Positions 8,621-15,948 of a stretch of 64,000 nt of DNA are shown one piece after another. The notes under the pieces were generated by a model, which ran no database searches, was not told where the DNA came from, and saw only the letters and a program-made list of their open reading frames with translations. Each line of letters opens with the position of its first letter. The first letter of the stretch is position 1. Position numbers and translations under genes: made by a program. Where the stretch lies: contig CAAFGE010000043.1 in assembly GCA_900762355.1 (NCBI GenBank), forward strand, positions 1 to 64,000. The letters run 5' to 3'. The stretch comes from an uncultured Collinsella sp. (lineage in GTDB: Bacteria; Actinomycetota; Coriobacteriia; Coriobacteriales; Coriobacteriaceae).

Positions 8621-8917
8621 ATGGAAGAGATGGAAGTCAATCACGTCGACGACATCCACGAGAAGCTGACCGATATGGTGGGCGATCGCGTCAAGGTTAA
8701 GGCCAACATGGGCCGCACCCGCGTCGTCGAGCGCATGGGCACCATCAAGAGCGTCCATCCGGCAGTCTTTATCGTCGAGGTTGACGAGCGTCGCGGCCGC
8801 AAGTCGCGTCAGTCCTACCAGTATATCGATGTCCTCACCGGTCAGGTCGAGCTGTTCGACCCCGAGAGCGGCGAGCATATCTTTACCCCGCTCGGCAATC
8901 AGCTCGAGGAGCACTAG
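8621..8917 (+). CDS. Veg family protein
   Basis: A 98-residue member of the Veg (DUF1021) family, small proteins that in Bacillus are highly transcribed and stimulate biofilm formation; the molecular role is unsettled. Support is the family core GDRVKVKANMGRTRVVERMG and the following beta-rich stretch TIKSVHPAVFIVEVDE. The start at 8621 is preferred because CTGGAGG lies 9 bases upstream; an in-frame TTG at 8597 has no such site. As in Bacillus it sits directly before ispE, whose GTG start begins 3 bases after its stop. Confidence 0.85.
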   Translation: MEEMEVNHVDDIHEKLTDMVGDRVKVKANMGRTRVVERMGTIKSVHPAVFIVEVDERRGRKSRQSYQYIDVLTGQVELFDPESGEHIFTPLGNQLEEH

Positions 8918-8919
8918 CG

Positions 8920-9816
8920 GTGACCGATTGGTCCCTGACCCTTTCCGCGCCGGCAAAGATCAACCTCTATCTGGGGGTTCATACCGAGCGTGACGACCGC
9001 GGCTACCATAAGGTCGATTCCCTGATGGCAGCCGTCGGTCTTTCCGATACCGTGACGGTTACGCCGGTACAGGCGCTGACCGTCCAGACGGTTCCGGCAT
9101 CAGATTTTCCCATGCAAAAGAATACGGCGTATCAGGCTGCGGTTGCTATGGCCGAGCATTATGGTCGCGAGGCAAACATCTGCGTGACGATTGAGAAGCG
9201 CATTCCATTGTGCGCCGGCTTGGGCGGTCCCTCGACGGATGCGGCCGCGGTCATTGTTGCCTTGGCGGAGCTCTGGGGAATTGATCGCACCGATCCCGCG
9301 CTGGACAACATCGCGCGCGGTATTGGCGCCGACGTTCCCTTCTTTTTGCACGCGAGCCCTGCGTTCTACGTAGGTGGGGGAGACGTGCTGGCAACTGAGT
9401 ATCCCGCGCTGCCCGCAACGCCCGTCGTGTTGGTCAAGCCGCGCGAGGCAAGCGTTTCGACAATTGAAGCCTATCGACGTTTTGACGAGACCCCAGCGCC
9501 TGCGGACAAGCCCGGAGCGATCGCATCTGCCCTTCGCTCGGGAGACGCAGAGGCGGCCTACGCGCTCGTCCACAACAACCTGGGTGTCATTTCCGCGCAG
9601 ATGGAGCCGCGGATTCAAACGGTGCTCGACTGGCTTCGTTCACAGGACGGTACCATTGCCACAAACGTGTGCGGTTCGGGTGCCTGCTCGTTTGCTCTCT
9701 GCGATAGCGCCGCCACGGCAGCCAATCTTGCGGCGACGGCTCAACAAAACGGCTGGTGGGCTTATGCAACGGAGCTCGTTTCCGACACGGTTCGCATTGA
9801 AGCGCCAAAGAAATAA
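8920..9816 (+). CDS. ispE: 4-diphosphocytidyl-2-C-methyl-D-erythritol kinase
   Basis: Fourth step of the MEP isoprenoid pathway: ATP-dependent phosphorylation of CDP-methylerythritol. The 298-residue GHMP kinase shows APAKINLYLGV at the N-terminus, the glycine/serine ATP loop CAGLGGPSTDAAAV, the IGADVPFFLH motif and CGSGACSFAL near the C-terminus. It uses a GTG start at 8920 immediately after the Veg gene. ispD and ispF lie 16 kb further on (25107-26319), so three MEP enzymes are in this window. Confidence 0.93.
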   Translation: MTDWSLTLSAPAKINLYLGVHTERDDRGYHKVDSLMAAVGLSDTVTVTPVQALTVQTVPASDFPMQKNTAYQAAVAMAEHYGREANICVTIEKRIPLCAGLGGPSTDAAAVIVALAELWGIDRTDPALDNIARGIGADVPFFLHASPAFYVGGGDVLATEYPALPATPVVLVKPREASVSTIEAYRRFDETPAPADKPGAIASALRSGDAEAAYALVHNNLGVISAQMEPRIQTVLDWLRSQDGTIATNVCGSGACSFALCDSAATAANLAATAQQNGWWAYATELVSDTVRIEAPKK

Positions 9817-9865
9817 AAATTTATCTAGCACGCGGCGAAAATCTTTGTTACTATAGTCGAGCTAA

Positions 9866-9942
9866 CGGGTTGTGGCTCAGTTTGGTAGAGCACTGCGTTC
9901 GGGACGCAGGGGTCGCTGGTTCAAATCCAGTCAACCCGACCA
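9866..9942 (+). tRNA. tRNA-Pro (anticodon CGG)
   Basis: Folds fully: acceptor CGGGTTG with CAACCCG, anticodon stem CTGCG/CGCAG around TTCGGGA (anticodon CGG), T-arm with GGTTCAAATCC and encoded CCA (9940-9942). A TATAGT -10-like box at 9852-9857 lies 8 bases before it. Confidence 0.95.
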
Positions 9943-9953
9943 GAGCATGAGGA

Positions 9954-9981
9954 GGGACCGCTTCTTGCGGTCCCTTTTTTT
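9954..9981 (+). terminator. Terminator of tRNA-Pro
   Basis: Eight-base perfect stem (9954-9961 with 9967-9974), five-base loop and seven Ts. Confidence 0.92.
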
Positions 9982-9989
9982 AGCTATTG

Positions 9990-10018
9990 TTGTGATACCG
10001 CGAGACCCGCGGTATACT
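9990..10018 (+). promoter_or_regulatory. Promoter of tatA with palindromic spacer
   Basis: TTGTGA (9990-9995), 17-base spacer and TATACT (10013-10018). The spacer forms a palindrome, ACCGCG at 9997-10002 with CGCGGT at 10008-10013, which could be an operator lying between the two promoter boxes. Confidence 0.7.
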
Positions 10019-10054
10019 CATTCGAGCTTGTCTCGCTGTATTGTGGAGGTCTAA

Positions 10055-10330
10055 ATGTTTGGACTGAGGGCTCCTGAGCTCATCATTATTCTCGTCGTTG
10101 TCCTGATTATCTTCGGGCCCAAGAACCTGCCGAAGCTCGGCAAGTCCCTCGGCTCTACCGTCAAGAATATCCGTGAGGGTATGGAGGGCGACGATAAGGC
10201 CGAGACCAAGCAGGCCGAGGAGGTCGTGGTCGAGCAGTCCGAGGAGGACAAGGAGATCGCTGAGCTCGAGGCCAAGCTCGCTGCTGCCAAGAAGAAGCAG
10301 GCAGAGGACAGCGACGCGGACGCAGAGTAG
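10055..10330 (+). CDS. tatA: Twin-arginine translocase subunit TatA/TatE
   Basis: Membrane component of the Tat pathway that exports folded proteins with twin-arginine signals. The 91-residue protein has the family plan: a short N-terminal membrane segment ([13 protein letters not shown], about 8-20), the hinge [14 protein letters not shown], an amphipathic helix and a charged tail rich in Glu and Lys. Start follows GTGGAGG. tatC is not in the window. A candidate substrate in the window is the lipoprotein at 42991-43971, whose signal peptide has a SRRSLLV twin-arginine motif. The gene stands alone, with its own promoter and terminator. Confidence 0.92.
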   Translation: MFGLRAPELIIILVVVLIIFGPKNLPKLGKSLGSTVKNIREGMEGDDKAETKQAEEVVVEQSEEDKEIAELEAKLAAAKKKQAEDSDADAE

Positions 10331-10355
10331 TCCCATCCCTTTGGGGTGAGCACCT

Positions 10356-10388
10356 GACCGGCTTGCCCGCAGGCTAGCCGGTCTTTTT
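10356..10388 (+). terminator. Terminator of tatA
   Basis: GACCGGCT (10356-10363) pairs with AGCCGGTC (10376-10383), followed by a five-T run. Confidence 0.88.
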
Positions 10389-10436
10389 CGTTTTGTTGAC
10401 AGTTGATTGTTTGATCAGAGTTGGGGAGATATCCGT

Positions 10437-10907
10437 ATGGACGCAAGCCAGATCGTACTGACCGCTGAGGGCCGCCAGAAGCTCGTCGAGGAGCTCGCTT
10501 GGCGTGAGGGCGATTACGCCAAGGAGATCGTCGAGGACATCAAGGAAGCCCGCGCGTTCGGCGACCTTTCGGAGAACTCCGAGTACGATGCCGCTAAGGA
10601 CAAGCAGGCCCAGAACGCCGCTCGTATTGCCGAGATCCAGGCCATCCTCGCCAACGCTCAGGTTGCTGCCACCACGGGCGATCTGACCGTCTCCATCGGT
10701 TCCACCGTTTCTCTGATTGATCCCAACGGTGAGGTCATGGAAGTCACGCTTGTCGGTACCACCGAGACCAACTCGCTCGAGCACAAGATTTCCAACGAGT
10801 CTCCGGTCGGCCACGCCATCATCGGTCACGGCGAGGGCGACTCCGTCGAGGTCGTTACGCCTTCCGGCAAGACTCGCGTCTACACCATCGCCAAGATTGC
10901 ACGCTAG
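10437..10907 (+). CDS. greA: Transcript elongation factor GreA
   Basis: Rescues backtracked RNA polymerase by stimulating transcript cleavage. The 156-residue protein has the antiparallel coiled coil with the catalytic acidic tip ARAFGDLSENSEYDAAKD (Asp and Glu in DLSENSEY), then the C-terminal FKBP-like domain with SPVGHAIIGHGEGD. The ATG at 10437 follows TTGGGGAGAT; an upstream in-frame TTG at 10407 lacks a ribosome site. A TTGACA at 10395-10400, just after the tatA terminator, may be its -35 box. Confidence 0.95.
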   Translation: MDASQIVLTAEGRQKLVEELAWREGDYAKEIVEDIKEARAFGDLSENSEYDAAKDKQAQNAARIAEIQAILANAQVAATTGDLTVSIGSTVSLIDPNGEVMEVTLVGTTETNSLEHKISNESPVGHAIIGHGEGDSVEVVTPSGKTRVYTIAKIAR

Positions 10908-10935
10908 ACCACGGTCCCGCGTAAAGGTATGTTTT

Positions 10936-10970
10936 CGCTCCCTGGGACCGAATCCTGGGGAGCGTTTTAG
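10936..10970 (+). terminator. Hairpin between greA and lysS
   Basis: CGCTCCC (10936-10942) pairs with GGGAGCG (10958-10964), followed by TTTT. It lies 20 bases before the lysS start, so it may reduce read-through rather than end the unit. Confidence 0.65.
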
Positions 10971-10986
10971 TTTGAGGAGCTAACTT

Positions 10987-12951
10987 ATGGCAGAGAACCA
11001 GAACGCCGCAGATCAGGCATCGACGCTCAACGACGAGCGCGCCACCCGCCTGGCCAAGCGCGCCGCCCTGTTCGAGGCGGGCCAGAATCCCTATCCCGAG
11101 CACTCTGAGCTTGAGGACTACGTTGCCGATATCGAGGCTAAGTACGCCGAGCTTGCCGATGGCGAGGACACCGAGGATGTCGTGAAGATCGCCGGCCGTG
11201 TGGTCGCCAAGCGCGGTCAGGGCAAGATCATGTTCATCGTCGTGCGCGATGCGACTGCCGAGATTCAACTGTTCTGCCGCATCAACGACATGGACGAGGC
11301 TGCCTGGAATACGCTCAAGGCTCTCGACCTGGGCGACATCCTGGGCGTGACCGGCGTGGTTGTGCGCACCCAGCGCGGCCAGCTTTCCGTTGCCCCTAAG
11401 AGCGCGACCCTGCTTTCCAAGGCCGTTCGTCCGCTGCCCGAGAAGTTCCACGGTCTTTCCGACAAGGAGACCCGCTATCGCCAGCGCTATGTCGACCTGA
11501 TCGCCAACGACGACGTTCGCGAGACGTTCCGTAAGCGTTCGCAGATTCTCTCCACCTTCCGTCGCTTTATGGAGTCCGACGGCTACATGGAGGTCGAGAC
11601 CCCCATCCTGCAGACCATCCAGGGCGGTGCCACGGCCAAGCCGTTCATCACGCACTTCAACGCGCTCGATCAGGAGTGCTACCTGCGCATTGCTACCGAG
11701 CTGCACCTCAAGCGCTGCATCGTCGGCGGTTTTGAGCGCGTGTTCGAGATCGGCCGTATCTTCCGTAACGAGGGCATGGACCTTACCCACAACCCCGAGT
11801 TCACCACGATGGAGGCCTATCGTGCCTTCTCCGACCTCGAGGGCATGAAGGCGCTCGCCCAGGGTGTCATTAAGGCGGCTAACAAGGCCATCGGCAACCC
11901 CGAGGTCATCGAGTACCAGGGCCAGACCATCGACCTTTCTGGTGAGTGGGCCAGCCGTCCCATGACCGACATCGTCTCCGATGTGCTCGGCAAGCAGGTC
12001 ACCATCGACACGCCGGTCGAGGAGCTTGCTTCCGCCGCGCGCGAGAAGGGCCTGGAGATTAAGCCCGAGTGGACCGCCGGCAAGATTATCGCCGAGATCT
12101 ACGATGAGCTGGGCGAGGACACCATCGTCAACCCGACCTTCGTGTGCGATTACCCCATCGAGGTCAGCCCGCTTGCCAAGCGTTTTGAGGACGACCCGCG
12201 CCTGACGCACCGCTTTGAGCTGGTTATTGCCGGCCACGAGTACGCCAACGCGTTCTCCGAGCTCAACGACCCGGTCGACCAGGCCGAGCGCTTTGCCGCC
12301 CAGATGGCCGAGAAGGCCGGCGGCGACGATGAGGCCATGGAGTATGACGAGGACTACGTGCGCGCCCTCGAGTACGGTATGCCTCCCGCGGGCGGTATTG
12401 GCATTGGTATCGACCGCGTGGTCATGCTGCTTACCAACCAGGCTTCTATCCGCGACGTGCTGCTGTTCCCGCACATGAAGCCCGAGAAGGGTTTCCAGTC
12501 CGGTGCCGCTGCCGCCAAGGCTGCCGAGGCCGGCAACGCCGCGAGCCCATTCGTTAAGTCGCTTAAGCCCACGCTCGATTACTCCAAGATCGCCGTTGAG
12601 CCGCTGTTTGAGGAGTTCGTCGACTTTGATACCTTCTCCAAGAGCGATTTCCGCGCTGTGAAGGTCAAGGCGTGCGAGGCCGTCAAGAAGTCCAAGAAGC
12701 TGCTGAACTTTACGCTCGACGACGGCACTGGCACCGACCGCACCATCCTCTCCGGCATTCACGGTTATTATGAGCCCGAGGACCTGGTCGGCAAGACTCT
12801 GCTCGCCATCACCAACCTGCCTCCGCGCAAGATGATGGGCATTCCTAGCTGCGGCATGCTCATCAGCGCTATCCACGAGGAGGATGGTGAGGAGCGTCTC
12901 AACCTGATCCAGCTCGACGCCTCCATCCCCGCCGGCGCAAAGATGTACTAG
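10987..12951 (+). CDS. lysS: Lysyl-tRNA synthetase with C-terminal tRNA-binding domain
   Basis: Charges tRNA-Lys with lysine. Residues 1 to about 505 are an ordinary class II LysRS: OB-fold anticodon domain, then the catalytic core with motif 2 FEIGRIFRNEGMDLTHNPEF and motif 3 GIGIGIDRVVMLLT (near 471). Ordinary enzymes end there. This one goes on through an Ala-rich linker into a second OB-fold (about 545-654) of the Trbp111/EMAPII type normally found at the end of MetRS, with NLPPRKMMGIPSCGML, which matches the family core. The added domain probably raises tRNA affinity without specificity. ATG at 10987 follows GAGGAGC. Confidence 0.93.
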   Translation: MAENQNAADQASTLNDERATRLAKRAALFEAGQNPYPEHSELEDYVADIEAKYAELADGEDTEDVVKIAGRVVAKRGQGKIMFIVVRDATAEIQLFCRINDMDEAAWNTLKALDLGDILGVTGVVVRTQRGQLSVAPKSATLLSKAVRPLPEKFHGLSDKETRYRQRYVDLIANDDVRETFRKRSQILSTFRRFMESDGYMEVETPILQTIQGGATAKPFITHFNALDQECYLRIATELHLKRCIVGGFERVFEIGRIFRNEGMDLTHNPEFTTMEAYRAFSDLEGMKALAQGVIKAANKAIGNPEVIEYQGQTIDLSGEWASRPMTDIVSDVLGKQVTIDTPVEELASAAREKGLEIKPEWTAGKIIAEIYDELGEDTIVNPTFVCDYPIEVSPLAKRFEDDPRLTHRFELVIAGHEYANAFSELNDPVDQAERFAAQMAEKAGGDDEAMEYDEDYVRALEYGMPPAGGIGIGIDRVVMLLTNQASIRDVLLFPHMKPEKGFQSGAAAAKAAEAGNAASPFVKSLKPTLDYSKIAVEPLFEEFVDFDTFSKSDFRAVKVKACEAVKKSKKLLNFTLDDGTGTDRTILSGIHGYYEPEDLVGKTLLAITNLPPRKMMGIPSCGMLISAIHEEDGEERLNLIQLDASIPAGAKMY

Positions 12952-12953
12952 GG

Positions 12954-12983
12954 GGTTACGGCGTTTTACCAAACGCCGTAACC
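12954..12983. terminator. Long perfect hairpin after lysS
   Basis: Thirteen-base perfect arms (12954-12966 and 12971-12983) with a 4-base loop begin 2 bases after the lysS stop. There is no T-run, so it may protect the 3' end or act together with the next terminator. Confidence 0.65.
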
Positions 12984-13027
12984 GCTCGACGCTGCGCGCC
13001 GCCCAGAGCGACAATTTGTCATTCAAA

Positions 13028-13066
13028 AGGCAAGGCATGACCAGAAGGTCTATGCCTTGCCTTTTT
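13028..13066 (+). terminator. Terminator with GGCATgACC core
   Basis: Eleven-base arms (13028-13038 and 13052-13062) followed by five Ts; on the minus strand a four-A/T run makes it usable in both directions. The loop-side sequence GGCATGACC..AGGTCTATGCC recurs in the palindrome at 27812-27914. From 13067 to 13287 I see no gene. Confidence 0.85.
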
Positions 13067-13150
13067 CATGCCAACTTGTTCGCTCTGGACGTCGCTCGCT
13101 GTCCGTCCTCTATCTGCGGCGTTGACTTGGTTGACACTTAGAACATCGAT

Positions 13151-13181
13151 GTAGTCATTGGGGACGTTCTTAAACGACTAC
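13151..13181. repeat. Short inverted repeat, TTGGGGACG loop
   Basis: GTAGTC (13151-13156) pairs with GACTAC (13176-13181); the loop contains TTGGGGACG. Same family as 8489-8525. It lies about 110 bases upstream of the ThrE-type exporter. Confidence 0.5.
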
Positions 13182-13287
13182 CCAACGGATATTGCGCACA
13201 TGGCTCGCATGACAGTCGTCTCTTTTATGTTTCCTTTAGCTGTCGCTGCCTAGGATGGGGGTTAGTCGATAGGAAGGGAGCACCGGG

Positions 13288-14856
13288 ATGGACGATGCGA
13301 GCGAGCGTGCAATCGAAGAGGACATGCTCGATCAGTTCAATTACTTTGACGATGAGGATGAGGAGCTAATCGATCGTCGCGAGCCGGCATCGCTTGACTC
13401 ATTTGATCTGGTCGATGAAGAGCCCGATGAGGACGAGGGTGAATCAGTGGAGCCCCCACAGCCTTCGCGCCTTGACTCACTGCTTTCGAGAGCCCCCATG
13501 CACCACGGCGTTCGTGCCGGCGCGCTCCATATGAAAACTGACTGGCACCAGATCGTGACGGCAGGCGATGAGCTTGCCGTCGATGCGCCGCTCACCGATA
13601 AGTCATCCATCATCTGCCGTACCGGCATGCTTATGCTGGCAAGCGGAACGGGTGCCTGGCGCGTGCGCGATACCATGAATCGTGTTGCCGCTGTGCTCGG
13701 CGTCACGATTCACGTCGACCTGAGTCTTCTGTCGTTTGAGTGCACCTGCATCGAAGATGGCCATTGCTTTAACGAGGTCGTCAGCCTGCCCACAACGGGG
13801 GTCAATACCCATCGCATTTGGATGATGGAGAGCTTCTTAAAGGAAATCGAGACGTATGGGCGCCGGTTTACCGTGCACGAATACCACGAGATGCTCAAGA
13901 CCGTTGAGAGCTCAAAACCCGATTACTCTCCCTGGCAACAGGGCCTTGCGGCAGCCTGTGCTTGCGGCGCCTTCGTCTTTTTGCTCGGCGGCGGCCCTAT
14001 CGAGATGGCCTGCGCATTCGTAGGCGCTGGTGTTGGCAACTTTGCTCGCTCCCATATTCTCAAGCAGGGTCTTGGCCAGTTTAGCGCGCTGACGACCGGC
14101 GTTGCGCTCGCTTGCGTTTCGTATCTGCTGGCATTGCTCGGCCTTGGCCAGGTCGTACCGGGGGCAATGTCGCACCAAGAAGGCTATATCGGCGCCATGC
14201 TCTTTGTGATTCCCGGCTTTCCCCTCATTACGGCAGGCCTCGACATCGCCAAGCTCGACATGCGAAGCGGTATCGAGCGTCTTTCGTATGCTGTGTCAAT
14301 TATTGTGATGGCGACCCTCGTAGGTTGGATGGTTGCCGAGTGTGTGGGACTGGCGCCGGATGACTTCGCCCCGCTTGGTCTCTCACCGTTGGCTCTTACG
14401 CTCTTGCGCATACTGATGAGCTTTATCGGCGTATTCGGCTTCTCGGTGATGTTCAACAGCCCGGTAAAGATGGCCGCGGCAGCTGGGCTGATCGGCGCCG
14501 TGTCCAATACCTTGCGCCTTACGCTCGTCGATGCGCCGACGCTGTTTCCCTTTCTGGGCCTGAGCGTAGGTGTGCCTCCCGAGGCGGCAGCGTTTATCGG
14601 CGCTCTGGTATCGGGGCTGCTGGCAAGCTTGGCCGAAGTCAAGCTCACCTACCCACGTATCGCCCTCACGGTGCCATCGATTGTCATTATGGTTCCCGGT
14701 CTGTATCTGTATCGCTCGATGTACTACATGTGCACCTTCGATACGGTCAATATGCTCGGCTGGTTTGTGCGCGCGGTGCTCATCGTGGCGTTTCTGCCCG
14801 TTGGCTTGGGCGTGGCGCGAACCCTCACCGACCCTCGCTGGCGCCACACCAGCTAA
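13288..14856 (+). CDS. ThrE-type threonine/serine exporter, fused form
   Basis: Inner-membrane exporter of small amino acids, by family likeness to ThrE of Corynebacterium. It is 522 residues. After an acidic N-terminal tail (about 1-70) comes the cytosolic ThrE domain with the family motif ASGTGAWRVRDTMNRVA (about 113-129). Then come ten or so predicted membrane segments in two blocks, corresponding to the separate YjjP and YjjB halves of E. coli. ATG at 13288 follows AAGGGAG. The stop codon touches a hairpin element at 14857. Substrate is inferred only. Confidence 0.82.
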   Translation: MDDASERAIEEDMLDQFNYFDDEDEELIDRREPASLDSFDLVDEEPDEDEGESVEPPQPSRLDSLLSRAPMHHGVRAGALHMKTDWHQIVTAGDELAVDAPLTDKSSIICRTGMLMLASGTGAWRVRDTMNRVAAVLGVTIHVDLSLLSFECTCIEDGHCFNEVVSLPTTGVNTHRIWMMESFLKEIETYGRRFTVHEYHEMLKTVESSKPDYSPWQQGLAAACACGAFVFLLGGGPIEMACAFVGAGVGNFARSHILKQGLGQFSALTTGVALACVSYLLALLGLGQVVPGAMSHQEGYIGAMLFVIPGFPLITAGLDIAKLDMRSGIERLSYAVSIIVMATLVGWMVAECVGLAPDDFAPLGLSPLALTLLRILMSFIGVFGFSVMFNSPVKMAAAAGLIGAVSNTLRLTLVDAPTLFPFLGLSVGVPPEAAAFIGALVSGLLASLAEVKLTYPRIALTVPSIVIMVPGLYLYRSMYYMCTFDTVNMLGWFVRAVLIVAFLPVGLGVARTLTDPRWRHTS

Positions 14857-14889
14857 TTGGTGCAAAGAGGACAGGGTACTTTGCACCAA
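14857..14889. repeat. Hairpin abutting the thrE-type stop
   Basis: Eleven-base arms TTGGTGCAAAG (14857-14867) and CTTTGCACCAA (14879-14889) around a loop with GGACAGGGT. It starts right after the TAA of the previous gene, like other members of the GGGACAGG-loop group. Confidence 0.65.
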
Positions 14890-14893
14890 ATGA

Positions 14894-14958
14894 GTTGCGG
14901 TGAAATAGGGACTGAATTGCTGCTTAAAGGGTCAAAACAGTCCGTATTCCACCGCAAC
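14894..14958. repeat. Inverted repeat, GTTGCGGTG arms
   Basis: GTTGCGGTGaAATA..GGACTG on the left pairs with CAGTCC..TATTcCACCGCAAC on the right across about 20 bases. A second copy is at 51991-52059. The rest of the 14857-15169 gap holds a terminator (15076-15125) and no gene that I can support. Confidence 0.65.
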
Positions 14959-15075
14959 TTATGGGGTCGGGGGATTATTGGTGCCCTGCATCTTCATAAA
15001 CTCAACGCTTACGAAGCACGTGCTTTTCGTGCTAGGCTGGTTCCACCACATAAGTAGTCGCAGACGCACGTACCA

Positions 15076-15125
15076 CGGGCGGGCGAGATGAAGTCCCAAC
15101 AGCTCCATCTTGCCCGCCCGTTTTT
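15076..15125 (+). terminator. Strong hairpin with T-run before the DUF2798 gene
   Basis: A 15-base stem with one G-T pair (15076-15090 with 15106-15120) is followed by five Ts. It ends about 45 bases before the start of the next gene, so it either ends the upstream transcript or acts as a leader attenuator. Confidence 0.75.
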
Positions 15126-15169
15126 GTTGCGTGGTGTCGCGGCGTAACACAGAAAGGATTTTGCCCTTT

Positions 15170-15763
15170 ATGCCTATCAACAAACGAGAGAGCCTGCTGT
15201 TCACCTTTATCATGTGCTTTTGCATGGTGCTCTGGATGAGCATCTACAACGTTGCCCTGCAGCATGGGGCCATCAACGGCGAGGTTGTTGCCGCCGCGTG
15301 GCTCGGCTTCCCCGTTGCCTACGTTTTTGCCATGTGCTGCGACTGGTTTGTTGCCAGCCCCCTTGCTAAGGGCTTCGCCTTTAAATTCCTGGTCACGCCG
15401 GGCAAGAGCTCGCCGCTTGCCATGACGCTCGCCGTCAGCTCCTGCATGGTCGTTCCCATGGTTATCATCATGTCGCTCTACGGCGCGTGTGAAGGCCTGT
15501 TCCATATGCCCGGCGGCCCGCTTGCCAATTTGCAGGCGCTGCCGATGATGTGGCTCGTCAACATTCCGCGCAACTTTATCATGGCCCTGCCCTGGAACCT
15601 GCTGGTGGCTGGTCCGGTTGCTCGCTTTGTCTTCCGCCGCGCCTTCCCCATGGGCACGGTCTTTGCCGAGCCGCACATGGAGCTCGTGCGCATGCCGGGC
15701 GCTCCCGTTGCCGATGCCGTCAATGACGTTGCCGAGGACATGGGTGCCGAGCCCGCCTGCTAG
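15170..15763 (+). CDS. DUF2798 family membrane protein
   Basis: A 197-residue integral membrane protein of the DUF2798 family; no function is known. The N-terminus NKRESLLFTFIMCFCMVLWM is typical of the family, and four hydrophobic segments form two related halves, at about 10-30, 42-60, 81-101 and 126-150. The second half repeats the pattern of a conserved Pro-Arg-Asn-Phe (IPRNFIMALP) ahead of its last helix. Start at 15170 follows AGAAAGGA; an in-frame upstream start at 15110 would lie inside the terminator stem. Confidence 0.75.
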   Translation: MPINKRESLLFTFIMCFCMVLWMSIYNVALQHGAINGEVVAAAWLGFPVAYVFAMCCDWFVASPLAKGFAFKFLVTPGKSSPLAMTLAVSSCMVVPMVIIMSLYGACEGLFHMPGGPLANLQALPMMWLVNIPRNFIMALPWNLLVAGPVARFVFRRAFPMGTVFAEPHMELVRMPGAPVADAVNDVAEDMGAEPAC

Positions 15764-15886
15764 GCAACAGCCTCTAACCTAGAGCGCCCGCCGCACCCGG
15801 CGATTCCTTTTTTGTAGACGTTGTCGTATGGCTGCATGCGGAAAAGGCCCCAGCGGTTAACATATACTCCATATGGGTAAAGAGAC

Positions 15887-15913
15887 CAAAGCGCCGCCAC
15901 GAGTGGCGCTTTG
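15887..15913 (+). promoter_or_regulatory. Hairpin in the clpC leader
   Basis: CAAAGCGCC (15887-15895) pairs with GGCGCTTTG (15905-15913), 35 bases before the clpC start and downstream of a TATACT box at 15863-15868. It could stabilise or attenuate the clpC message. No CIRCE element or typical CtsR heptad repeat was found here. Confidence 0.5.
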
Positions 15914-15948
15914 CGTTTGAAAAACTAGCTCGTCTAAGAGGAACTAGC

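Noticed and set aside
10855..13038. 727-codon open frame opposite lysS
   Set aside because: Same cause: high GC at third positions of lysS removes stops on the other strand. The sequence is repetitive in Leu, Val and Gly and fits no fold.
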